Shown here one piece after another: positions 7,368 through 14,244 of a stretch of 16,696 nucleotides of DNA. The DNA is from Crocosphaera chwakensis CCY0110. Lineage in GTDB: Bacteria; Cyanobacteriota; Cyanobacteriia; Cyanobacteriales; Microcystaceae. Below the pieces are notes generated by a model. That model was not told the DNA's origin and searched no databases. It saw only the letters and a list, made by a program, of their open reading frames with translations. A program made the translations under genes and the position numbers. The stretch covers positions 1 through 16,696 of the forward strand of contig NZ_AAXW01000085.1 of NCBI RefSeq assembly GCF_000169335.1, in the 5' to 3' direction. Numbering within the stretch: the first letter of the stretch is position 1; each line of letters begins with the position of its first letter.

Positions 7368-7758
7368 CTTGCTCCAATCCCAAGGTAATAGTTTTTATCA
7401 GAGTTGATTCGCTCCAAGGTTTAGGAATACAAGCAAAAAGATTTCCTTCTTCACGCACTCTTTGGATAGCAGCTTCGTCAGCATGACCTGTTAACATAAC
7501 TGTAATAATCTGGGGAAATAAACGATGTACTTGAATTAAAAAATCGTCTCCTCGAACTCCTGGCATTAACCAGTCAGAAACAATGATTAAAATCTTAATT
7601 TTTTCTATTTCAAGTTCTTCAATGATTTCCCAAGCTTCATCCACACTTTCAGCAATTTCACATAGGTATTGATCGCCAAAATTTTTCGTAATCTGATCTC
7701 GCAAACTAATAAGAACTATTTGTTCATCATCAACACAGAGAATAGCTTTATCTAACAT
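7357..7758 (-). CDS. Single-domain response regulator
   Basis: This is a 133-residue receiver domain with no output domain. It shows the acidic residues C-V-D10-D11-E, phospho-acceptor D62 (IVSDWLMPG), T90 in VMLTG, and K113 in PKPW. An open frame runs upstream to 7863, but the receiver fold begins at MLDKAILCVDDE, so the ATG at 7758 is the real start. That start overlaps the kinase stop by 11 bp, and the gene's own stop overlaps the next gene by 11 bp. Its receiver resembles that of the downstream GGDEF protein (shared VHRLFP/LHHLYP, MLTG/LLTG and KPW blocks), which suggests duplication. It may act as a phosphate relay or sink between the kinase and the cyclase, or work by protein contact. 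That role is inference. Confidence 0.88.
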   Translation of the reverse strand: MLDKAILCVDDEQIVLISLRDQITKNFGDQYLCEIAESVDEAWEIIEELEIEKIKILIIVSDWLMPGVRGDDFLIQVHRLFPQIITVMLTGHADEAAIQRVREEGNLFACIPKPWSESTLIKTITLGLEQDDN

Positions 7759-9733
7759 GACTACTGGATAGGTTAATAGGGAGCAGCACTCTAAAAGTAG
7801 TATGCCCAACTTGGCTACAAAATTCAATTTTGCCAAGATGTTTATCAATGATTTGTTGAACAATATGTAATCCTAATCCACTTCCCTCCCCTGGTGCTTT
7901 AGTGGTAAAAAAGGGGTCGAATATCTTATTTTGAACCTCGGAAGGGATTCCACTTCCATTATCTTCAATCTCGATAACCACATAATTATCTTGTTCTTTA
8001 ATGTGGAGAGTCAATTTACCTTGATAATTCATGGCTTGAATAGCATTTCCAATTAAATTTGACCAAACTTGACTCAACTCTTCTATATAACAAAAAATGA
8101 CGGGAAATGCCTCATATTTTTTACTCACTTCAATCCCTCGCTTAATCTGACTATGGTAAAGGGTAAGGACTAAATCAAGACTTTCTACAATGCTGGATTT
8201 TTGTAGAGAATTTGACTGATCTTGGTGAATGTAACTTTTGAGAGCAAAAACAATTTTTGAAGCTCTTTCTGTCGCTAAGGTAATATTTTTACTATTATTT
8301 TGAATTGAAGTCAGTTGATAAGCTGCATTGAGAATAAAAACAGCTGAATCGTTGTTCAAAAGATAGAGAATAGGGTCTAATGATTGGGTAATTCTCATCT
8401 TGCTGAGAAGATTAGCTAATTGGTCAGCCGATGCTATTTCTTGTGCTAGTAACGTCTGTTTTAATTGCCGTCTGAGTTGACGTTCTTCCCTTGAGGAGAG
8501 AATTCCTTGGGGTTGAGTTGCCCAACTCACCAATAAAGAAAACTCATTTACTTGCTCTGAAGAAAGTTGTTGAAATAACCAGGGAAGTTGTTGTAAGGAC
8601 TGGTCTAAGCTGCTGTTGATGTTGTCAATGGATGCTTGGATAGCACCGAGAGGAGTATTAATTTCATGGGCAATTCCAGCAACTAAATGACCAAGGGCTG
8701 CCATTTTTTCAGATTGAATAATTTCGGCTTGTGCTGTTTGTAACTGCTGCAATAACTGAGATAATTCTTGTGTTCTTTCTAAAACTTTTTGTTCTAAATT
8801 TTGATTGTAGTTAGCTAGTTTAATATTGATTTCTTTTTGTTGAAGTAAAAGCTCTCTAACTTGGCTAATCAGTTGATTAAAGGAACTAGCTAATAACCCT
8901 ATCTCATCGGCAGTTTTAATCGGTATTTTGTAATCAAAATTAGCAGATTTAGTCACTTCTTGAGTCACTTTATTTAATTCTTGTAGCGGTTGAGCAACAG
9001 TTTTTATAATAGAAAAAGTAAAACCCGTAACGATCAAAGCTGAGAGACACAAGCTAATAATCGTAATGTATAGTTGCCAAATTTCTGCCTGTCGAGATGC
9101 GGATTGTGCCTCTTCATATTCGCTAACAACTAACTCGTTTAAATTATGGATAGCTTCAATAAATTGATGGTAAGAGATTAGGAATTTTTCGTTAGTTTCT
9201 AAAGATTGTAAATCCATTTTTAAAATCCTCACCTCTGAGATCATTTCCTGAGTGTTTTCATCAGAAATAATTTGCTTTGTTTTTAATAACCAAGGCTCAA
9301 AATCTTGGTAGCTTTCTACTAAAATTTTAGTTTCTTTTAGTTCTTTTACGGAGTCTCCAGTAACAAACTCTTTAGAGCTTCCATGCTTATTATTAAATTT
9401 TTTAAAAACTTCTTGTAGCTTAATAATTTGATTGAATAAGTATGTCAATTTAGAAGAATTTAGGTTTAATTCTTCTTTTGAATTTATCACCTGTAATTGA
9501 GTATTTTGTACTAATAAAAGATGATTTTCTAAGCGATTAAGTAACAATAATTCTTCTAGAGCATCTTCCATTAGGAGAGCAGAGTGATAATGATGGAAAC
9601 TAGCAAGTTTATAACCTATTCCAATTCCTACAGAAACCACCGTTATGGCTATTCCATAACCTAATATAATCTTTTGACCAATTTTTAGGGTAGCAAACCA
9701 TTTAAACATAGAAAAATAAATAATTTCAGACAT
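7748..9733 (-). CDS. Membrane sensor histidine kinase with HAMP domain
   Basis: This is a 661-residue inner-membrane kinase. TM1 lies at about 21-44 and TM2 at about 218-243, enclosing a roughly 170-residue, mostly helical periplasmic sensor region of unknown ligand. A HAMP domain (about 241-295) and a coiled coil (to 340) lead to the dimerisation domain, whose H box is GIAHEINTPLGA with phospho-acceptor H356. The HATPase domain shows the N box (NLIGNAIQA, near 555-563), G1 (DNGSGIP, near 590) and FFTTKAPGEGSGLGLHI. About 130 extra residues separate the H box from the rest of the domain, an insertion seen in some cyanobacterial kinases. Weak start context leaves M9 as an alternative start. 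Both receivers downstream overlap in the same operon and are the likely phosphorylation partners. A candidate promoter lies at 9818-9846. Confidence 0.92.
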   Translation of the reverse strand: MSEIIYFSMFKWFATLKIGQKIILGYGIAITVVSVGIGIGYKLASFHHYHSALLMEDALEELLLLNRLENHLLLVQNTQLQVINSKEELNLNSSKLTYLFNQIIKLQEVFKKFNNKHGSSKEFVTGDSVKELKETKILVESYQDFEPWLLKTKQIISDENTQEMISEVRILKMDLQSLETNEKFLISYHQFIEAIHNLNELVVSEYEEAQSASRQAEIWQLYITIISLCLSALIVTGFTFSIIKTVAQPLQELNKVTQEVTKSANFDYKIPIKTADEIGLLASSFNQLISQVRELLLQQKEINIKLANYNQNLEQKVLERTQELSQLLQQLQTAQAEIIQSEKMAALGHLVAGIAHEINTPLGAIQASIDNINSSLDQSLQQLPWLFQQLSSEQVNEFSLLVSWATQPQGILSSREERQLRRQLKQTLLAQEIASADQLANLLSKMRITQSLDPILYLLNNDSAVFILNAAYQLTSIQNNSKNITLATERASKIVFALKSYIHQDQSNSLQKSSIVESLDLVLTLYHSQIKRGIEVSKKYEAFPVIFCYIEELSQVWSNLIGNAIQAMNYQGKLTLHIKEQDNYVVIEIEDNGSGIPSEVQNKIFDPFFTTKAPGEGSGLGLHIVQQIIDKHLGKIEFCSQVGHTTFRVLLPINLSSSHVR

Positions 9734-9817
9734 CTCAACGACTTTATCTTAGAATTCCCAAAATAGAGATGATCCTCAAAGCCCTAACAGAAACAATTGT
9801 AGAAACCGTGAGTCTAG

Positions 9818-9846
9818 ATAAAACATAGGATTTTTCCTGTTTACAA
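9818..9846 (-). promoter_or_regulatory. Candidate promoter of the kinase operon
   Basis: Read on the minus strand, TTGTAA (9841-9846) and TTTTAT (9818-9823) are 17 bases apart, about 85 bases before the kinase start. Each box matches the sigma-70 consensus at about four of six positions. It is a weak prediction by eye. Confidence 0.25.
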
Positions 9847-9915
9847 AAAAACTTACTTAAAGTAGGTTAAAAGTAGGGTGAGTCAATTGGCTCATAGCTA
9901 TTGAAGTGAAGTTAA

Positions 9916-10031
9916 CTATTCAGCATTTAAACGACATATTGTCAATGGGGCGAAAACTCTAAAATATTTATTGTCCCTGACTTTTGCTCTAGTTAGTTGT
10001 TATCAGAATAAGTAATCTAAATGCTGAACAG
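9916..10031. mobile_element. MITE-like element with imperfect 25-bp terminal inverted repeats
   Basis: The left arm (9916-9940) and right arm (10007-10031) match as inverted repeats at 20 of 25 positions, including an unbroken 11-bp core TTCAGCATTTA (9919-9929, matched at 10018-10028). No coding capacity lies inside. The flanks GTTAA (9911-9915) and GTGAA (10032-10036) agree at four of five bases, which could be a decayed target duplication. It may be a non-autonomous insertion element; a structured regulatory RNA is the main alternative. No family assigned. Confidence 0.4.
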
Positions 10032-10091
10032 GTGAACAAAAATCTTCTCATTATTTTTAACCCAGTTTTTTAATACGACCCCATTAAATTT

Positions 10092-10571
10092 ATGAGTAGA
10101 CTCTCAGATTACGTCAAGAAGTTACGTCAGGGTGGGATAAATTTGATACATCCTAGATCAACACACCCAGATATTCCCCACATATTTCACAAGGTAAATA
10201 AGCAAATTTCCCAGCTTATTGCCAAGACATGGCTAGATGGCACTGAACTGACTGAACAAGATATTCGGAAACTTTTAGAAGATGAAGGTTTGATTTCTAA
10301 AGATGAACCTCTTAAGGTGGTCATAGACAAAGAACCTTACTCTAAATGGGATTATAAGCATAGTCCCCCAGGTTCACCTCCAACCCATAATTATGAAGGT
10401 CACTGGAATCTTCTCGATGAACCTGACTTGCCAATTGAAATGTATATTCCCTATCCTCCACGACCCCCAGAGACAGACGTAAGTTCTGAGGAATTACAGC
10501 ATTGGCTCGCTGAAAATCCCAAGGTTGGCCCCTATTATCCAGAAAATGTCTGGATACCTTTTAGCTGCTAA
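10092..10571 (+). CDS. Uncharacterised protein, candidate NHLP-like RiPP precursor
   Basis: This 159-residue soluble protein is rich in Pro, Tyr and Glu and ends in a lone Cys (IPFSC). I do not recognise it with certainty. Residues 39-80 (QLIAKTWLDG, LLEDEG, LKVVIDKEP) loosely follow the nitrile-hydratase-like leader pattern of AW-x-D, LL-x-D and VVEDTP blocks. Residues 118-146 (YIPYPPRPPETDVSSEELQ onward) resemble the conserved end of nitrile hydratase alpha chains (YLVLPxRPxGTExxSEEEL). NHLP-type leaders belong to precursors of azoline-containing peptides, and a YcaO cyclodehydratase gene follows 235 bp downstream on the same strand. Against this, the protein has only one Cys and no Cys/Ser/Thr-rich core. 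No Shine-Dalgarno sequence precedes the ATG. The link to the cluster is inference. Confidence 0.6.
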   Translation: MSRLSDYVKKLRQGGINLIHPRSTHPDIPHIFHKVNKQISQLIAKTWLDGTELTEQDIRKLLEDEGLISKDEPLKVVIDKEPYSKWDYKHSPPGSPPTHNYEGHWNLLDEPDLPIEMYIPYPPRPPETDVSSEELQHWLAENPKVGPYYPENVWIPFSC

Positions 10572-10586
10572 TATTTAGGGGAAGTG

Positions 10587-10626
10587 ATACCCTTGAAAAT
10601 CCAGTGAAGCAAGTGAACTAGGGTAT
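10587..10626 (+). terminator. Weak hairpin after the 159-residue gene
   Basis: ATACCCT (10587-10593) pairs with AGGGTAT (10620-10626) across a 26-base loop, starting 15 bases after the stop codon. No T tract follows, so termination here would be partial at best. A further CT-rich/AG-rich pairing (AGAGAG 10656-10661 with CTCTCT 10682-10687) lies downstream before the YcaO gene. Confidence 0.2.
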
Positions 10627-10806
10627 GTGGTACTTTCTTCAAAAAACATTGATTCAGAGAGGTAGGGAAAGCCAGATAAAACTCTCTCTTTCCTTCCCTG
10701 CTTCCTTATCAAGTGCAGCATTTCCCTTTCATAGCTCTCTTCTGTCAGACTGGAGTTCACCTCTGGTTTTTTCTTGGCTGAGAGAGTATAAATTTTATTG
10801 AATGAG

Positions 10807-13068
10807 ATGTTAAATCAGCCAAAGCTAAAAGATTGTTTCCACTGGTACAGTAAAGGTTCAGAAGCTGTATTTCTAGTTTCTGAGAGAGATTCCATTATCC
10901 TTAGCGAGTCTATCTATCAATTGTTAATGCCGTTGCTCGACGGTCATCATACAACTAACGAGATTGTTGACTTACTGCCTGAAATATCTGCTACCGAGAT
11001 TTTTTATGCTTTGATGTTGATGGAAAAGAAGGGCTATATTATTGAAAACCAAAAACCTTTACCTGATAACTTTGCCATCTTCTGTGAGCATTTAAACATC
11101 GAGCCAAAACAAGCTTACTCTCGACTACAAGCCACAAAAGTAAAAGTTAATTCTTTGGGAGTAAATATGCCCATTGGGCATTTCTATGATAATTTAAAAT
11201 CTTTGCAAATTAAAGTATTAGAAGAAGCCGAGTTAGAACCAGACTTAGAAATCGTTTTAACTGATACCTATTTGCGAGACAGCTTGAATGACTTCAATCA
11301 AAAAGCGTTACTACGCTCAACCCCCTGGATGTTAGTCAAACCAGTGGGAACAATCGTTTGGATAGGCCCAATATTTTATCCGAGGAAAACAGGTTGTTGG
11401 CAGTGCCTAGCTCAGCGATTAAGGAATAATAGTCCGATTACAGAAGCAATCACCAAAAACAAAGCTCGTTTGCCCTTACATCCCCTTGGTTCTTTGCCCT
11501 CTACCTTAGAAAGCACCCTAGGGATGGTAGCCACCGAAGTCTTTAAATGGATTGTCCAGGGCGAAAACCGGAGTTTAGAGGGAAGGCTAGTCGTTCACGA
11601 TCATCTTACTCTAACCACTCAAAATAATATCTTGGTTAAGCGTCCTCAATGTCCAAGTTGTGGCAAAATCTTCAAGCAGGTTAACAGGAAACCTCTACCA
11701 ATTATTCTCGGACATCGTCAAAAAAAGTTTACAGCCGACGGAGGACACCGAAATTGTTCACCGGAAGAAACCTTAAGGAAATATCAACATCATATTAGCC
11801 CGATTACGGGAGTTGTTCGAGAATTAAGGAAAGTTGAGCAACTGGATAATAGTCTAAGTCATACATACAGGGCAAAGCATCATTTTGTCACCATGTTCGA
11901 TAATCTCCAGAGCTTACGTCAAAATCTAGCAGGTAGAAGTGCTGGCAAAGGCAGAATGGAGCAGCAAGCAAAGGTAAGCGGTTTGTGTGAAGCTATTGAG
12001 AGATATTCTGGGGTTTTCTCTGGTGACGAAATTAGACAAACCGCCAGCTATCAACAGATGGGAGATAAAGCAATTCATCCCAATACCTGTATGAATTTCA
12101 GCCAAGCTCAATATGAGAACCGTCTTCAATGGAATGCTAGTGTTTCTAGTTGGTTTCAACGGGTTCCAGACCCCTTTGATGAGGAAAGAGAAATTGAATG
12201 GACTCCTGTTTGGTCTCTTACCCATCAAACGTTTAAGTATTTACCAACCGCTTACTGCTATTATGGGTATCCCAAATCCCAAAATCTCGATTGTTGGGCG
12301 GACTCTAATGGCTGTGCTGCTGGAAACACCTTAGAAGAGGCCATTCTGCAAGGATTTATGGAATTAGTCGAGCGTGATTGTGTCGCCTTATGGTGGTACA
12401 ATCGCCTCCCTAGACCCAAAGTAGATTTAGAGAGTTTTGACGATCCCTATTTTCAAAACCTGACGGCATATTACCGTTCTCTTGACCGTCAACTTTGGGT
12501 GCTGGATCTAACGAATGATCTCAATATTCCAGTATTTGCTGCCATCACTTGTAGAATAGAGTCAGATGTAAAAGATATTACCCTAGGCTTCGGTAGCCAT
12601 TTTGACGCAAAACTTGCTGTTGGCAGGGCTTTAACCGAACTTAACCAAATTCTTCCCAATGTTTTATCCGCCAAAGCGGATGGTAGGACTCAATATCCTC
12701 CATTTGGCGATCCCCTAGCCATAAAATGGTGGACAACCGCTACCTTAGAGAATCAGCCCTATCTCGTTCCAGATTCTAGAGTCACTTCCAAAGTATCTGG
12801 TGATTATCTTCAAGGTTGGAGTGACGATTTGTTAGAAGATGTCAGGCGTTGTCAGCAAATTGCGGAGCAAAACGGTATGGAAATGCTCGTCTTAGACCAG
12901 ACTCGCCCTGATATCGGACTGAAGGTGGTTAAGACGATTGTTCCAGGAATGCGCCACTGGTGGCGGCGGTTAGGACCAGGACGACTTTATGATATTCCCC
13001 TCAAAAACAATTGGTTACAAACTCCATTAGCTGAAGATCAACTCAACCCGTGGACGATGTGGATGTAA
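10807..13068 (+). CDS. Azoline-forming cyclodehydratase, fused E1-like/YcaO (TOMM maturase)
   Basis: This 753-residue fusion is expected to bind a precursor peptide through its N-terminal E1-like part. The YcaO part then uses ATP to convert Cys, Ser or Thr to thiazoline or oxazoline. The N-terminal half has winged-helix-like peptide-binding character and two Cys pairs typical of a zinc tetrathiolate, C197/C200 (GCWQC) and C282/C285 (CPSC). The YcaO half (about 370-753) shows EQQAKVSGLCEAIERYSG, with E385, E395, E398 and R399, and NGCAAGNTLEEAILQGFMEL followed by VERD (501-524), with E519, E522 and R523, matching the nucleotide-binding motifs. The C-terminus, LNPWTMWM, lacks the Pro-rich PxPxP end usual in azoline-forming members. 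A TTG at 10798 is an alternative start; neither has a good ribosome site. The amidohydrolase gene follows after 36 bp. Confidence 0.88.
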   Translation: MLNQPKLKDCFHWYSKGSEAVFLVSERDSIILSESIYQLLMPLLDGHHTTNEIVDLLPEISATEIFYALMLMEKKGYIIENQKPLPDNFAIFCEHLNIEPKQAYSRLQATKVKVNSLGVNMPIGHFYDNLKSLQIKVLEEAELEPDLEIVLTDTYLRDSLNDFNQKALLRSTPWMLVKPVGTIVWIGPIFYPRKTGCWQCLAQRLRNNSPITEAITKNKARLPLHPLGSLPSTLESTLGMVATEVFKWIVQGENRSLEGRLVVHDHLTLTTQNNILVKRPQCPSCGKIFKQVNRKPLPIILGHRQKKFTADGGHRNCSPEETLRKYQHHISPITGVVRELRKVEQLDNSLSHTYRAKHHFVTMFDNLQSLRQNLAGRSAGKGRMEQQAKVSGLCEAIERYSGVFSGDEIRQTASYQQMGDKAIHPNTCMNFSQAQYENRLQWNASVSSWFQRVPDPFDEEREIEWTPVWSLTHQTFKYLPTAYCYYGYPKSQNLDCWADSNGCAAGNTLEEAILQGFMELVERDCVALWWYNRLPRPKVDLESFDDPYFQNLTAYYRSLDRQLWVLDLTNDLNIPVFAAITCRIESDVKDITLGFGSHFDAKLAVGRALTELNQILPNVLSAKADGRTQYPPFGDPLAIKWWTTATLENQPYLVPDSRVTSKVSGDYLQGWSDDLLEDVRRCQQIAEQNGMEMLVLDQTRPDIGLKVVKTIVPGMRHWWRRLGPGRLYDIPLKNNWLQTPLAEDQLNPWTMWM

Positions 13069-13104
13069 TCAGCTTGCCTATTCCTCTCTTTAAACCATTA
13101 ATCA

Positions 13105-14213
13105 ATGAATCGGATCATGGTTAAAAACTATCAAATTATTGATGCTGACGCTCATGTCTTTGAACCCCTTGATATGTGGCAAGAATATTTAGAACCTGCT
13201 TATAGAAGCTTTGCCCCTTCACCTGATATGAAAATTCAAGGGGAAGCAATTTATTATAAAGCAGACAAAGAAATTGTCTCCCATTGGACTAAACAGATAC
13301 AGCAAGCTCACCCGATGATGGGACTCGACGGTTTTACGCCGGAGCTTCATCTGATGACCATGAACCAAATGGGGATTGATGTTTCATGTATTTATCCGAC
13401 CCTAGGACTGGCCATACAATCAGTTGACACCATGACCCCCAAGTGGCCGGAGCATTTACCCGTGCTTATAACCAATGGTTAAAAGACTTTTGTAGCTATG
13501 ATCCCCAAAAACTTCAAGGAATAGGGATTGTCAATCGTCACGCTCCCGAAGAAATGGTAACCCAACTGTATCAAATTGCTAAAATTGGTTGGAAAGCTGT
13601 TTGTTTGCGTCCTAATCCCGTCAAAGGACGATTGCTGAGTGACCCCGCTTATGAGCCTTTTTGGCAAGCGTGTGAGGCGTTGGGAATCGCAGTGGGGATA
13701 CATGAAGGCACTCATAGTCGTTTGCCAAGTGCTGGTGCAGACCGATTTAACACCCGTTTTGCCCTACGCGCTTGCTCTCATCCCATGGAGCAGATGATGG
13801 CGATGCTAGCCTTGATTGAAGGCGGAGTGTTAGAGCGTTACCCAAACCTCAGAGTGGGATTTCTAGAATCAGGCTGTGGTTGGCTATTGTACTGGCTATG
13901 GCGGTTAGATGAGGAATATGAGTGCCATTATTGGGAGATAAAGGATACTGTCAAGATGAAACCTTCAGAGTATTTTCGTCGCCAATGCTTTATTGTGCTT
14001 GAGCCTTCAGAGCCTTACCTTGAACGAATAATTGAGGATATTGGGGCAGATAACTTGCTTTTTGGGTCTGACTATCCCCATGTTCATTGGAAAATTGACC
14101 AAAATGAACCTAATTTTCTTGATATCTCTAAAATACTCCACCAAAGATTACCTAGCGCAACCGTGCAAAAGATCCTTTTTGATAATCCTGCCCGTTTCTA
14201 TGGACTAAACTAA
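13105..14213 (+). pseudogene. Amidohydrolase 2 family protein, broken by a one-base frameshift
   Basis: Two adjoining frames together encode one metal-dependent TIM-barrel hydrolase of the PF04909/COG2159 type, of about 370 residues. The first frame (13105-13482) begins with the family signature IIDADAHVFEP, whose D-x-H supplies metal ligands. It runs to QSVDTMTP and then turns to unrelated residues and stops. The second (from about 13440) continues with VAGAFTRAYNQWLKDF, then GIHEGTH, FLESGCGWLLYWLWRLDEEYE and LLFGSDYPH, whose Asp is conserved. Restoring one base at the five-C run 13436-13440 gives TPQVAGAF, and an extra G at 13443 gives TPKVAGAF. Everything else looks intact, so the break is recent, a sequencing error, or bypassed by slippage. 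It sits 36 bp after the YcaO gene, so a shared transcript is likely. Substrate unknown. Confidence 0.82.
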
Positions 14214-14244
14214 AAATAAACCTTAACGCTATAATAAGGGATTT

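Larger units (their letters stand above)
9734..10091. other. Gene-free region between divergent units
   Basis: This 358-bp stretch separates the minus-strand kinase operon from the plus-strand 159-residue gene, and no ORF is supported. It contains a candidate promoter for the kinase operon (9818-9846), a near-perfect 16-bp palindrome TGAGTCAATTGGCTCA (9879-9894, one mismatched pair), and a 116-bp element with terminal inverted repeats (9916-10031). No clear plus-strand promoter or Shine-Dalgarno sequence for the 10092 gene was found. Confidence 0.5.

Noticed and set aside
7759..7863. N-terminal extension of the single-domain response regulator
   Set aside because: The 35 extra residues lie wholly inside the end of the kinase gene, before the point where the receiver fold begins. 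The ATG at 7758 gives a normal-length receiver and an 11-bp overlap like the next junction.
10575..10760. 61-residue minus-strand ORF between the 159-residue gene and the YcaO gene
   Set aside because: It needs a GTG start, has no good ribosome site, converges on the upstream gene and resembles nothing recognised.
13436..13446. Programmed -1 ribosomal frameshift in the amidohydrolase gene
   Set aside because: The C-CCC-AAG context is not a canonical X-XXY-YYZ slippery heptamer and I see no strong downstream structure; loss of one C from a homopolymer is simpler.
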